Shown: positions 53,392 through 62,424 of the stretch, piece by piece
Layout: the number at the start of each line of letters is the position of its first letter
Position numbering within the stretch: position 1 is the stretch's first letter
NCBI GenBank assembly: GCA_965646165.1
Contig: CBFFYP010000006.1
Span: 1 to 64,000 of the forward strand
Source: MGBC114844 sp910585855
Lineage (GTDB): Bacteria; Bacillota; Clostridia; Lachnospirales; Lachnospiraceae
Length of the DNA stretch: 64,000 nucleotides
Direction of reading: 5' to 3'
The notes under the pieces: generated by a model
What the model saw: only the letters and a program-made list of their open reading frames with translations
Told to the model about the DNA's origin: nothing
Databases searched by the model: none
Made by a program: the position numbers and the translations under genes

Positions 53392-54873
53392 GTGGATTCG
53401 TTTGATTTATATCAGGATATTAGTACCCGTACAGGCGGGGAAATCTACATAGGTGTGGTCGGACCGGTTCGAACGGGAAAGTCTACTTTTATTAAGCGTT
53501 TTATGGATCTCTTAGTGCTTCCGGCGATGGAAGATGAATATGTAAAAAATCAGACAAGAGATGAACTTCCTCAGAGTGCAGCGGGGAAGATGATTATGAC
53601 AACCGAGCCGAAATTTATTCCAAAAGAGGCGGCTAAGGTGAAACTTTCAGATGATATTGAAGTTAAGATGAGGCTGATTGACTGTGTAGGGTTTATGGTG
53701 GACGGGGCACAGGGGCATGTGGAAAACCAGTCGGAACGAATGGTGAAAACGCCTTGGTTTGACTATGAAATTCCTTTTAGTCAGGCAGCGGAAATTGGTA
53801 CAGAAAAGGTAATTAATGACCATGCTACAATAGGAATGGTTATCACAGCGGATGGATCATTTGGAGATATTCCAAAGGAAAATTATCGTCCGGCTTTAGA
53901 AAAAACGGTCAGTGAATTAAAACAGCTTGGGAAGCCTTTTGTTATTATATTAAATTCCAATCGTCCGTATTCGCAGGAAACCGGAGATTTGGCAAGAGAG
54001 ATGGAAAAAGAGTATCAGTCTACTGTAATTCCCTTAAATTGTGAACAGTTAAAATTGGAGGATATTCGAAGGATACTGGAATTGATTTTAATGGAATTTC
54101 CGATTACGGAACTTGGACTTTCGATTCCGAAATGGGCGGAGATGCTTCCTGTGACTCATCCGTTAAAGCAGGCACTTCTGCAGGTAATGAAGAAGCTTTT
54201 ACAGGGAATTTCTTATATGAAAGATGTGACAAAGGCAGTTTTTTCTTCTCTTTCTGACAGCGAATATATTACTGATGTACGATTAGAATCGATGGATATG
54301 GCGGATGGAAGTATTCGTCTGATAGTGAGTACTTCGGATTCTTATTATTATGAGCTTTTAACGGATTTAAGCGGAACAGAAATTCGGGGGGAATATCAAT
54401 TAGTACATACTTTAAAGGAATTGTCAGAGAAAAAAAGGGAATATGAAAAGGTAGCAGGAGCAATGGAATCTGTACGGCGATCTGGATATGGAGTGGTAGC
54501 ACCTTCCAAAGAGGAAATTGTGCTGGAAGAGCCGCAGGTGATTCGACATGGAAATAAATTTGGGGTAAAAATGAATGCGGAATGTCCTTCTATTCATATG
54601 ATTAAGGCAAATATTCATACGGAGATTGCACCGATTGTTGGAAGTGAAGAACAGGCAAATGATCTGATTCGATTTATTCGGGAAAGCGCAGATATGCGGG
54701 ATGGTGGAATTTGGGATGCCAATATTTTTGGAAAGTCGATTGAGGAAATTGTGGACGATGGGATACGGGCGAAGATACATGTGATTACGGAGGAAAGTCA
54801 GATTAAATTGCAGGAGAGTATGCAGAAGATTATTAATGACAGCCGGGGTGGACTTATTTGTATTATTATTTGA
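53392..54873 (+). CDS. spoIVA: Stage IV sporulation protein A
   Basis: 493 residues, full length. A coat morphogenetic ATPase that polymerises on the outer forespore membrane. The N-terminus DLYQDISTRTGGEIYIGVVG and Walker A GPVRTGKSTFIKRFM are diagnostic; the switch region RLIDCVGFMVDGAQGH and the C-terminal membrane-targeting helix GGLICIII are also present. GTG start ten bases after AGGGAGG. It indicates an endospore-forming host. No sigma-E box was confirmed in the 113-base upstream region. A B element follows 31 bases after the stop. Confidence 0.97.
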   Translation: MDSFDLYQDISTRTGGEIYIGVVGPVRTGKSTFIKRFMDLLVLPAMEDEYVKNQTRDELPQSAAGKMIMTTEPKFIPKEAAKVKLSDDIEVKMRLIDCVGFMVDGAQGHVENQSERMVKTPWFDYEIPFSQAAEIGTEKVINDHATIGMVITADGSFGDIPKENYRPALEKTVSELKQLGKPFVIILNSNRPYSQETGDLAREMEKEYQSTVIPLNCEQLKLEDIRRILELILMEFPITELGLSIPKWAEMLPVTHPLKQALLQVMKKLLQGISYMKDVTKAVFSSLSDSEYITDVRLESMDMADGSIRLIVSTSDSYYYELLTDLSGTEIRGEYQLVHTLKELSEKKREYEKVAGAMESVRRSGYGVVAPSKEEIVLEEPQVIRHGNKFGVKMNAECPSIHMIKANIHTEIAPIVGSEEQANDLIRFIRESADMRDGGIWDANIFGKSIEEIVDDGIRAKIHVITEESQIKLQESMQKIINDSRGGLICIII

Positions 54874-54904
54874 GGTGGATGTGGGACATAAGACATTGGA
54901 TGCC

Positions 54905-55045
54905 GGACGCTGAAATTCAAAGAGAGGTCTGCTTCGGGTTCGCTTGCGCTTAGCATTTCCTCGTAGCGGGCACTAAGGCATGAAAATACTATGCCTAAGT
55001 GCCGACGGGAAATGATAACCCTTCGCAGACCTCTCTTTGAATTCC
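54905..55045 (+). repeat. Family B hairpin element, copy B4
   Basis: GGACGC terminus. Arms 54911-54932 (TGAAATTCAAAGAGAGGTCT..) and 55025-55045 pair over about 20 bp. The core is GCTTGCGCTTAGCATTTCC, inner hairpin AAGGCAT..ATGCCTA (AAGACGCT..AGCGTCT in B3, AAGGCAC..GTGCCTA in B2) and GCCGACGGGAAATGAT. Flank GGCTGTGTATACCAAG. Confidence 0.88.
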
Positions 55046-55082
55046 GGCTGTGTATACCAAGAGAGGCGTGAATGATTTTTAT

Positions 55083-55118
55083 GCATCTTAGTATCTGTGT
55101 ACTAAGATGTATTTTTTT
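55083..55118 (+). terminator. Intrinsic terminator downstream of spoIVA
   Basis: GCATCTTAGTA (55083-55093) pairs with TACTAAGATGT (55100-55110), followed by ATTTTTTTAT. Confidence 0.8.
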
Positions 55119-55209
55119 ATGTATGGAAAAACTTAGGAAAAAATGCAAAATAGGTTGTTTTCTAGCTAGAATTTATATATAATATAAGTGGAAGTGAGGT
55201 GTATATAAA

Positions 55210-55452
55210 ATGACAATAGATACAAACACAATGATTTCAATTACAGAAGCAAATCAAATTTTTCAAAAAGTAACCCAAGTAGTTGACGAACATGGAACGG
55301 CGGTTATTCTGAAAAATAATGTGCCCAGATATTTGGTCATTGATTTCAGTAAAGCGGAAAAAGAAAAAATTGCCAGTAATGAAGATGTCTTTGCAATATC
55401 TGAACGGTTAATAAAACAAAATATGGAAGCATATGAGGCTCTTGCAAAATGA
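55210..55452 (+). CDS. Phd/YefM-family antitoxin (orphan)
   Basis: 80 residues. The Phd/YefM fold is visible as ISITEANQIFQKVTQVVDEHGTAVILKNNVPRYLVIDF, with a C-terminal toxin-neutralising tail (SERLIKQNMEAYEALAK). It would bind its own promoter and neutralise a Doc-type toxin. The partner gene overlaps the stop by ATGA but is internally deleted, so the antitoxin is now an orphan. GAAGTGAGG lies upstream of the ATG. Confidence 0.85.
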   Translation: MTIDTNTMISITEANQIFQKVTQVVDEHGTAVILKNNVPRYLVIDFSKAEKEKIASNEDVFAISERLIKQNMEAYEALAK

Positions 55453-55588
55453 TTATTTTAAGCAAAGAGCAGGTGCTAAAACTTCATGTAAGTTTAATAA
55501 AAGCCACCAGAGGAAGTGCTGGTATTCTTGTGCTGGCATCGGTGATATTGGTGAAAAGGAAGTCTTACAATGGATTATTGAACATTAA
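55449..55588 (+). pseudogene. Doc (Fic) family toxin, internally deleted
   Basis: The N-terminus MIILSKEQVLKLHVSLIKATRGSAGI is typical of Doc toxins (about 120-130 residues). Immediately afterwards, in another frame, the expected C-terminus appears (GDIGEKEVLQWIIEH then stop at 55586-55588). The HPFxxGNKR active-site region is missing, so roughly 80 residues are deleted. Confidence 0.75.
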
Positions 55589-55642
55589 CAATAAGTTTTC
55601 GGCGTTTGAGAGCGAAACATACTAACTGCACAAATTGTATTT

Positions 55643-55876
55643 ATGCAATTTACCAGAAGAAATTTGGAATTTGTGGAGGAAAGTATATGGTTTGAGTTAA
55701 AAGATGGACGTAAAGCATTATTGCGTAGTCCTAAAGAAGATAAGTTAATTCCTTCTATCACAGTTACGATTTATTTTGGAGCAGATGAATGGGATGAACC
55801 ATTAAGTTTGTTTGATATGATGGTTTTCCCTTGTTTTTGTCCTTATGGGCAATTTACAAGGGAAAGTTATTTCTGA
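55643..55876 (+). pseudogene. Internal fragment of an Rpn/PD-(D/E)XK family transposon nuclease
   Basis: 77 residues, of which KLIPSITVTIYFGADEWDEPLSLFDMM matches the conserved stretch PVITLTLYFGxxEWDGPRSLHDML of these ~300-residue proteins. Nothing of the N-terminal nuclease half or the C-terminus is present, and no ribosome site precedes it. It is probably debris from an old insertion that also removed most of the Doc toxin gene. Confidence 0.65.
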
Positions 55877-55913
55877 ATAGCTCTTAAGTATAAATTTAGA
55901 TATTTTTTATATT

Positions 55914-57599
55914 TTAAATTTCTTTCCAATTCCCGGTTTTTAGAAATAAATCAACTCGTAAAAGGGCATTATTGACAATTTTTTTGTCGTATCCAATTTG
56001 TTGAATCAAACGAATTGCGTTTCTGCTTGTAGATGTTCCTTTTTTTAATTTATAGTCAAATAAAATATCTTCTTTTTGTATTTGTTCACTAAAATAATAG
56101 TTTTCGTATTCGCTATCTAATAGTTTTGTTAATTCAACATCATGAGTTGCGGCAAAACACAGTACCTGCTGTTTAGAAAGATTTTTTAAAATTTCTGTAG
56201 AAGCGGCGATTCGTTCTACTGTATTTGTTCCCCGCAGGACTTCATCAATAAAACAAAGAACGGGAATCCGATCCTTTTTGGCATCTAAAATTCGTTTTAA
56301 AGATTTGATTTCTGCCATATAGTAGCTGTCGTGATCGGATAAATTATCCCTTATTGCCATAGAAGAGTAGATTTGGTAAAAAGGGGCTTGATATTTGGCA
56401 GCGGGTACGGTATTTATTGTTTGTGCAAGAATGGCAGCTATAGCAGCCATTTTTAAAAAAGTAGATTTTCCTGAAGCATTTGAGCCGGTCAGTAAGACAG
56501 ACTTTTTTACCGAAATAGAATTGTCTACCGGCTTTTTTATGCAGGGATGGTATCCTTTTGTTAATGTAAAAGAAAGCATATTTGATTTTTCTTTTAATAA
56601 AAACTGGGGCTGGCAATAGTTTGGCAGGGCTTTTCGATAGGAGGCAGCAGCAATCATACTTTCTAGAAAACCAAATTGTTCAATACAAAGAGTAATGTCA
56701 CTTTTATAAGTTTCAAATTGAGCAGCGATTTTTCCAAATAGAATCAGATCGATATGTGTAAGCATACGGATATAATCAAGTAAAATATCAATTGGAGAGC
56801 CCGATGTACCGCTGCCAAGCAATACAGAAGACAGTCTTTTAAATAAAACTAATTTTTCCTGTGCATGTATCATTGGATCGAGATAAGGTTTTAGTTCTGC
56901 AGCACGAAATTCTTTTAACTGGTCTATTGCTTTTAAAAGATAAACAGTTTGTGTAAAAAACGCAATATAGTTAGCAGCTTTTGCCTTTTCTTTATAATAA
57001 AAAGATATACCATATATTAAAGCAAAAATAAATGCAAAAATACCCCAAACAGGATAAAAAAATAAAAGAAAAATACTTCCTATTAAGAAAAAAGCACTTA
57101 TAAGATGCTTGACTATATTAAGTTTAGGTAATTCTTTTGTATAATAAAGGAAATCAGAAAAAGTTTCTTTTTTTTGTTTTCCTATTTGTTTGGCAAGAAT
57201 TTGAAAAGAAAGGCGTTCCTTTTCATGTTCTGTAAAAAAAGTAATCAGATGTTCTCTTTCCTGCAATATTTTTAAATCTGTAATAGGAATATGAAGTAAA
57301 TTGTATAAATATTCTTCTCCTATAGAGGATTGAGTTTGATTCATTTGACGAAAAATAGAGTCCATATCTAAATCATTCCAAGTAATATCATCGATAATAG
57401 CAGAATAGGATGTTTGATAATTATGGATACGCTGCTGAAAGGCAAAGTGATCAAATTCCTTTTCAGAAAAATTTCCCCATTCTTTTTTTAACTGCTGTTT
57501 TAGTTCGTTGCGGTTTTTTCTTTGAAAATAAAGAAATTGTAAAACGATAAACAGATAAATACCCAGAGCTAATCCGATAAGTTGTATTTCAAAGTTCAT
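55914..57599 (-). CDS. Membrane-associated MutS-like ATPase
   Basis: 561 residues. One helix lies at the N-terminus (about 5-23) and a second hydrophobic region at about 165-205. A MutS lever/clamp-like middle follows, then the MutS ATPase domain: Walker A LLTGSNASGKSTFLK, the MAIRDNLSDHDSYYMAEIKSLKRIL segment and Walker B LCFIDEVLRGTNTVERIAAS. It lacks the mismatch-recognition domain. This matches a MutS-related family of unknown function widespread in Firmicutes. The ATG is at 57599. It is alone and convergent with the Doc/Rpn remnants. Confidence 0.85.
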   Translation of the reverse strand: MNFEIQLIGLALGIYLFIVLQFLYFQRKNRNELKQQLKKEWGNFSEKEFDHFAFQQRIHNYQTSYSAIIDDITWNDLDMDSIFRQMNQTQSSIGEEYLYNLLHIPITDLKILQEREHLITFFTEHEKERLSFQILAKQIGKQKKETFSDFLYYTKELPKLNIVKHLISAFFLIGSIFLLFFYPVWGIFAFIFALIYGISFYYKEKAKAANYIAFFTQTVYLLKAIDQLKEFRAAELKPYLDPMIHAQEKLVLFKRLSSVLLGSGTSGSPIDILLDYIRMLTHIDLILFGKIAAQFETYKSDITLCIEQFGFLESMIAAASYRKALPNYCQPQFLLKEKSNMLSFTLTKGYHPCIKKPVDNSISVKKSVLLTGSNASGKSTFLKMAAIAAILAQTINTVPAAKYQAPFYQIYSSMAIRDNLSDHDSYYMAEIKSLKRILDAKKDRIPVLCFIDEVLRGTNTVERIAASTEILKNLSKQQVLCFAATHDVELTKLLDSEYENYYFSEQIQKEDILFDYKLKKGTSTSRNAIRLIQQIGYDKKIVNNALLRVDLFLKTGNWKEI

Positions 57600-57765
57600 T
57601 TTAAAGATTCCTTTCTTTTTTTGTTTTTATATTTTTTCATCATAAAGGAAAAACCAAAAGAAAGCAAGAGGAAACTCGCTGGCAGCGTATGATTTTTTTT
57701 ATTTTGTAGGTTTATTAGGATCATAGAAGACGGCAAGAAGTCTTTTGGAATGGGAGAACGCCAGA

Positions 57766-58091
57766 GGACGCCAGATTCGAAAACGGTGGGTAGCCTGCTG
57801 TTCCGGTTTCCAAAAAGCAAGAAGTTCTAAGACTTCTGCCTTTTTTCCTTCCCCAACCAGACAGACCGCGGGCGCAATTTCTCCCTCATGACACCAATGT
57901 AATTGGTGTAAGGAAGGAATTTACAGCCGTAAAACAGTTTTCTTATCATCCGGGCTAACCGCCCCTTTTTTTCACACCCCTGCATGGAAAGCAGGATCGT
58001 GAAAAAAAATCTAGCAGTTTTCGAGCAGGAAAGTCCAGAACTTCTAACTTTTTATCCAAAGTACTGCCGGCTACCCACGTTTCGAATCTGG
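57766..58091 (+). repeat. Family A hairpin element, copy A7
   Basis: 326 bp. GGACGC terminus. Arms around CAGATTCGAAAACGGTGGGT (57772-57798) and 58065-58091 pair with two or three mismatches. Core sequences are slightly eroded (GGGCGCAATTTCTCCC; GGGCTAACCGCCCC), but the CCTGCATGGAAAGCAGG hairpin is kept. Flank GCTGTTTCTGATCCCGGAAC. Confidence 0.88.
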
Positions 58092-58199
58092 CTGTTTCTG
58101 ATCCCGGAACAGAAAAAGAATGTAATGTCGCTAAACTTGCGAATACTTATCCTGTAATAATGTATAAAAATATAACTTCTACCGCTATTCACGAACAGT

Positions 58200-58525
58200 C
58201 GACAGGCGGTTTGTTCCTGCCCTTTGCGTGCGATTCGGAGAACGGTTAAAATGTCTGGGCTTCTGTGGAAACACCTAGAATTTTTTGCATATCCTGCTTC
58301 CATGCAGGGTATGCAAAAAAAGGGGCGTGTTTAGCCCGAAGGATAGGGAAGAGGATGTTTTATGGTTGGTAAAATCCTTCCTTACATCTGTTTCGTTTTG
58401 ATTGTGGTGAGGGCGAATTGCGCCCCGGTTCGTCCGGTTGGATGAACCGAAATCAGAAACCGTAGACTTTCTTACCGTTTGGAGCGGAGCAGGCAAAGGG
58501 CAGGAACAAACCGCCTCTTGCGTCC
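58200..58525 (-). repeat. Family A hairpin element, copy A8
   Basis: 326 bp, reverse orientation. The right end is GCGTCC (58520-58525). Its arm (GCAAGAGGCGGTTTGTTCCT...) resembles the A1 arm and pairs with 58200-58230. Core GGGGCG/CGCCCC, GGTTTCTG/CAGAAGCC-like, hairpin GCATACCCTGC/GCAGGATATGC. The spacer to A7 is only about 108 bases. Confidence 0.9.
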
Positions 58526-58677
58526 GGTGAAAGCCAATCCTTTTCAGCAGCATCCTATCTTATCTCCAAAAGCCAAATAAAAGATAGAAATTGAAAAAGA
58601 TTTATTTTTCAATGGAAGGCACATAACGGGCAGCAGCCAGATAAAAAAGAAAATATTCAATTTTGCTTCCTATCGTC

Positions 58678-58706
58678 TTGAAATCATAAAAATGATATGC
58701 TACTAT
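58678..58706 (+). promoter_or_regulatory. Promoter upstream of the small membrane protein and alaS
   Basis: TTGAAA (58678-58683), 17 bases, TACTAT (58701-58706) with TGC before it. No T-box anti-terminator or specifier structure was seen between here and alaS. Confidence 0.5.
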
Positions 58707-58773
58707 TATAGAATATAAAAATATATTGTTCTGAAAAAGAAGGGACAAAAGTAAAAAAGGAGGACTGACAGAT

Positions 58774-58917
58774 ATGGATTTTATAAATTTTTTAAATGCA
58801 TTGTTTAATTATGGAATAGCGGCGGTTGGACTGCTGGCGGTGATTGTAGCGGCGGTAATTTCAGGAAAAAAATTAAGAGATAGAAATGACAGCAAAAAAA
58901 CTGGTGTTCCAAATTAA
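58774..58917 (+). CDS. Small single-pass membrane protein (47 aa)
   Basis: MDFINFLNALFNYGIAAVGL continues as a hydrophobic helix (LAVIVAAVIS) and ends in a charged, Lys/Arg/Asp-rich tail GKKLRDRNDSKKTGVPN. AAAGGAGG is nine bases before the ATG. It lies 20 bases before alaS and is probably co-transcribed. Function unknown. Confidence 0.7.
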   Translation: MDFINFLNALFNYGIAAVGLLAVIVAAVISGKKLRDRNDSKKTGVPN

Positions 58918-58937
58918 ACGTTTGAGGAGGAAATATT

Positions 58938-61595
58938 GTGAAAAGCTATGGCGTAAACGAACTGCGGAGAATGTTTTTAGAATTTTTTGAAAGTAAAGAT
59001 CATTTAAAAATGAACAGCTTTTCTTTAATACCGCAGAATGATAAAAGTTTATTATTGATTAATTCAGGAATGGCACCATTAAAGCCATATTTTACGGGAC
59101 AGGAGATTCCGCCGAAACGGCGGGTAACAACCTGTCAAAAGTGTATTCGTACCGGAGATATTGAGAATGTAGGAAAAACAGCGAGACATTTGACTTTTTT
59201 TGAAATGCTTGGAAATTTTTCCTTTGGAGATTATTTTAAAAAAGAAGCGATTGCTTGGTCTTGGGAATTTTTAACTAAGGTTCTTGGATTGGATCCAGAA
59301 CGGCTCTATCCTTCTATTTATAGTGAAGATGAGGAAGCGTTTGAAATTTGGACAAAACAAGTAGGAGTCCCTGCCGAAAAAATTACTCGTTTCTATCGGG
59401 ATGAAAACGGAGATTGTGATAACTTCTGGGAACATGGGGCAGGTCCTTGCGGTCCTTGCTCGGAAATCTATTATGACAGAGGAGCTGCCTATGGCTGCGG
59501 AAAGCCGGATTGTAAAGTAGGTTGTGACTGTGACCGTTATATGGAAGTATGGAATAATGTATTTACTCAGTTTGAAAGTGACGGAAACCATCACTATACT
59601 GAACTGGAAAATAAAAATATTGATACTGGTATGGGATTAGAGCGTTTGGCAGTGGTAATGCAGAATGTAGATTCTGTTTTTGACATTGATACGATGAAAG
59701 CGATTCGTGACAGAATTTGTGAATTGGCACAGGTTACTTATCAGACAGATGCAAAAAAGGATATATCGATTCGTTTGATTACCGATCATATCCGTTCTGT
59801 TACATTTATGACTTCGGATGGAATTATCCCTTCTAATGAGGGAATGGGTTATGTGCTTCGCCGACTGCTTCGCCGTGCAGCAAGACATGGGCGGCTTTTG
59901 GGAATACAAGGACTATTTCTTGCCGAACTTTGCAAAACAGTAATTGCAGAGTCAAAAGATGGTTATCCTGAATTGGAAGAGAAACAGGAATATATTTTAA
60001 AACTGCTGACCGTAGAAGAAGAACGATTTAATAAAACAATCGATCAAGGTTTAACGATTCTTGCTGATATGGAAAAAGCCTGTATGGAAAAAGGTGTAAA
60101 AACATTAAGCGGGGAAGATGCATTTAAGCTATATGATACGTATGGATTTCCATTGGATTTGACACAGGAAATTTTAGAGGAAAAAGGATTTACTATTGAT
60201 GAAGCAGGATTTCAAAAAGCAATGGCAGTACAGCGGGAAACAGCGCAAAATGCCCATACGGTAACCAATTATATGGGGGCAGATGCCACTGTTTATGATA
60301 AAATTGATGTAACAATTACTTCTCAGTTTGTAGGGTATGATCGAACGACGCATAATTCTAAGATTTCGGTTTTAACAACGGAAACCGAGGTTGTACAGGA
60401 ATTGGTAGCAGGACAGGAAGGCACTATCTTAGTAGAAGAAACACCTTTTTATGCTATGATGGGTGGTCAAAGCGGAGATACCGGAGTGATTACCAAAGAA
60501 GGTGCTTCTTTTACCGTTTTTGATACGATTAAATTAAAAGGTGGTCGAATTGGTCATGTCGGTGTAGTAGAGAGCGGTATTTTTGCAGCAGGAGATCAGG
60601 TTACCTTAACGGTTGATAAAGAAAAGCGTTTGGCAACCGGAAAAAATCACAGTGCAACTCATCTTTTACAAGAAGCGCTTCGCTGTGTGTTAGGTACTCA
60701 TGTAGAACAGGCAGGATCATTGGTAACACCAGATCGGCTTCGGTTTGACTTTACGCATTTTTCCGCTATGACAAAAGAAGAAATCGAACAGGTAGAAGCG
60801 ATTGTAAATGAGCAAATTGCAAAAGATCTTTCTGTTATAACAAAAGTGCTTCCTTTAGAAGAAGCGAAGAAAACCGGTGCAAAAGCACTTTTTGGAGAAA
60901 AATACGGCGACACGGTACGTGTGGTCAGTATGGGAGAGTTCAGCAAAGAATTTTGCGGCGGTACACATGTAGAACATACCGGGGTTATTACTGCATTTAA
61001 GATTTTATCGGAATCGGGAATTGCCTCTGGAGTCAGACGAATTGAAGCAATGACTTCTCAAAATGTATTTGATTATTATAAAAAAACAGAAGAGGAACTT
61101 TTAAAAGCTGCAAAATTAGTAAAGACTGAACCATCCCAGTTATTGAAAAAATTGGAAACGATGTTGGAAGAAATGAAGTCTTTGCAGTCGGAAAATGAAA
61201 AATTAAAAGCAAAATTGGCGAATCAAGCACTTGGAGATGTGATCAATCAGGTTGTAGAAGTGAAAGGAGTAAAACTGTTAGCAGCAAAGGTTTCTGATGT
61301 AGATATGAACGGACTTCGAAATCTTGGCGATCAATTAAAAACTAAGATAGGAGAAGGCGTTGTGATTTTGGCTTCTGCTCAAGGTACGGATAAGGTAAAT
61401 CTGATTGCTATGGCTACAGAAGATGCAATGAAACATGGAGCACATGCCGGAAATTTAATTAAAAAATTGGCTTCGTTTGTAGGCGGAGGCGGGGGAGGAC
61501 GTCCAAATATGGCTCAGGCCGGCGGAAAAAATCCAAATGGAATCGAGGCAATGCTTGCAGCAGCAAAACAGGTACTGGAGGAACAGATAAAATAA
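58938..61595 (+). CDS. alaS: Alanyl-tRNA synthetase
   Basis: 885 residues, full length. The class II core covers about residues 1-240 (SGMAPLKPYFTGQEIPPKRRVTTCQKCIRTGDIENVGKTARHLTFFEMLGNFSFGDYFK). It includes a Clostridia-type Cys-rich insertion (GAAYGCGKPDCKVGCDCDRYMEVWN). The editing domain carries the zinc ligands in NHSATHLLQ and FCGGTHVEH. The C-Ala domain ends FVGGGGGGRPNMAQAGGKNPNGIEAMLAAAKQVLEEQ. GTG start behind GAGGAGG. A terminator follows. Confidence 0.97.
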   Translation: MKSYGVNELRRMFLEFFESKDHLKMNSFSLIPQNDKSLLLINSGMAPLKPYFTGQEIPPKRRVTTCQKCIRTGDIENVGKTARHLTFFEMLGNFSFGDYFKKEAIAWSWEFLTKVLGLDPERLYPSIYSEDEEAFEIWTKQVGVPAEKITRFYRDENGDCDNFWEHGAGPCGPCSEIYYDRGAAYGCGKPDCKVGCDCDRYMEVWNNVFTQFESDGNHHYTELENKNIDTGMGLERLAVVMQNVDSVFDIDTMKAIRDRICELAQVTYQTDAKKDISIRLITDHIRSVTFMTSDGIIPSNEGMGYVLRRLLRRAARHGRLLGIQGLFLAELCKTVIAESKDGYPELEEKQEYILKLLTVEEERFNKTIDQGLTILADMEKACMEKGVKTLSGEDAFKLYDTYGFPLDLTQEILEEKGFTIDEAGFQKAMAVQRETAQNAHTVTNYMGADATVYDKIDVTITSQFVGYDRTTHNSKISVLTTETEVVQELVAGQEGTILVEETPFYAMMGGQSGDTGVITKEGASFTVFDTIKLKGGRIGHVGVVESGIFAAGDQVTLTVDKEKRLATGKNHSATHLLQEALRCVLGTHVEQAGSLVTPDRLRFDFTHFSAMTKEEIEQVEAIVNEQIAKDLSVITKVLPLEEAKKTGAKALFGEKYGDTVRVVSMGEFSKEFCGGTHVEHTGVITAFKILSESGIASGVRRIEAMTSQNVFDYYKKTEEELLKAAKLVKTEPSQLLKKLETMLEEMKSLQSENEKLKAKLANQALGDVINQVVEVKGVKLLAAKVSDVDMNGLRNLGDQLKTKIGEGVVILASAQGTDKVNLIAMATEDAMKHGAHAGNLIKKLASFVGGGGGGRPNMAQAGGKNPNGIEAMLAAAKQVLEEQIK

Positions 61596-61609
61596 ATAGG
61601 TAATTTAGA

Positions 61610-61647
61610 CAGAGAAATTATTGATGGGATAGTTTCTCTGTTTTTTT
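61610..61647 (+). terminator. Intrinsic terminator of alaS
   Basis: CAGAGAAA (61610-61617) pairs with TTTCTCTG (61633-61640), followed by seven T. Confidence 0.9.
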
Positions 61648-61656
61648 GCATAAATA

Positions 61657-61690
61657 GGACACCAGATTCTTGGCTTTTGATCAGAAAAAA
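61657..61690 (+). repeat. Possible deletion or excision scar of a family A element
   Basis: GGACACCAGATTC, matching the 5' terminus of A copies (GGACGCCAGATTC in A7), is joined directly to TTGGCTTTTGATCAGAAAAA, matching the 3' flank after A3 (TTGGCTTTTGAACAGAAAAA). The roughly 320 bases in between are absent. Confidence 0.65.
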
Positions 61691-61794
61691 TTAAGTAAGT
61701 ATAAAATATTGTATAATGAAGAAGATATTAATAAATAATACAGATTATGCAGGATATGTCCATAAACAAGTCTAAACATGGAGGATAAAAGAAA

Positions 61795-62424
61795 ATGGAA
61801 ACAGAGAAAAAAGAAAATCAAAGAAAGAAATCGAAAATTTTATGGCAGCTTTTTATGGCAACATTTATGTTAAGTGCCTTTACTTTTGGAGGCGGATTTG
61901 TAATTGTTTCTCTTATGAAAAAGAAATTTGTAGAAGAACTTGGCTGGTTAGAAGAGAATGAGATGTTAGATATTACTGCGATTGCACAGTCCTCTCCCGG
62001 ACCGATTCCAATTAATGCTTCTGTTATTTTAGGCTATCGAATGGCAGGGCTTGCCGGAACAGTAGTAGCCATTCTTGGCACATCCCTTCCGCCGATGCTG
62101 ATTATTTCTTTGATTTCTGTATTTTATGCCCAGTTTCGGGAAAATCAGGTAATTGCTACTGCCTTACAGGTAATGCGTGCCGGAGTAGCGGCGGTTATCT
62201 TTGATGTAGTTTTCCGTCTGGCTAAAAACGTCTGTCAAACAAAACGAATGTTTTATATCGGAATGATGATTGTTTCTTTTTTGGCAGCAGCAGTATTTGA
62301 AGTAAGTGCAATGCTCATTATTTTGATTTGTTTGGGAATCGGACTTTTAGATGTGCTGCTGGATTTAGAGAAGAATACCAAAAAAGAGATAGGAAAGAAA
62401 AGAAAGGGGATTACAAAGGGATGA
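61795..62424 (+). CDS. Chromate transporter subunit, N-terminal half type
   Basis: 209 residues, one of two half-size ChrA proteins. Conserved ChrA motifs are FGGGFVIVSLMKKKFVEELGWL and AIAQSSPGPIPINASVILGYRMAGLAGTVVAILGTSLPP; five to six helices follow. Half-size pairs form a heteromeric anion exporter in many Firmicutes. Chromate efflux is the founding activity, but the physiological substrate may differ. AGGATAAAAG precedes the ATG. It overlaps the second subunit by four bases. Confidence 0.88.
   Translation: METEKKENQRKKSKILWQLFMATFMLSAFTFGGGFVIVSLMKKKFVEELGWLEENEMLDITAIAQSSPGPIPINASVILGYRMAGLAGTVVAILGTSLPPMLIISLISVFYAQFRENQVIATALQVMRAGVAAVIFDVVFRLAKNVCQTKRMFYIGMMIVSFLAAAVFEVSAMLIILICLGIGLLDVLLDLEKNTKKEIGKKRKGITKG

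Noticed and set aside
58560..58937. T-box or riboswitch upstream of alaS, hisS or aspS
   Set aside because: No specifier loop or T-box sequence was seen; the hisS and aspS leaders are too short and the alaS leader shows only a promoter and a small gene.
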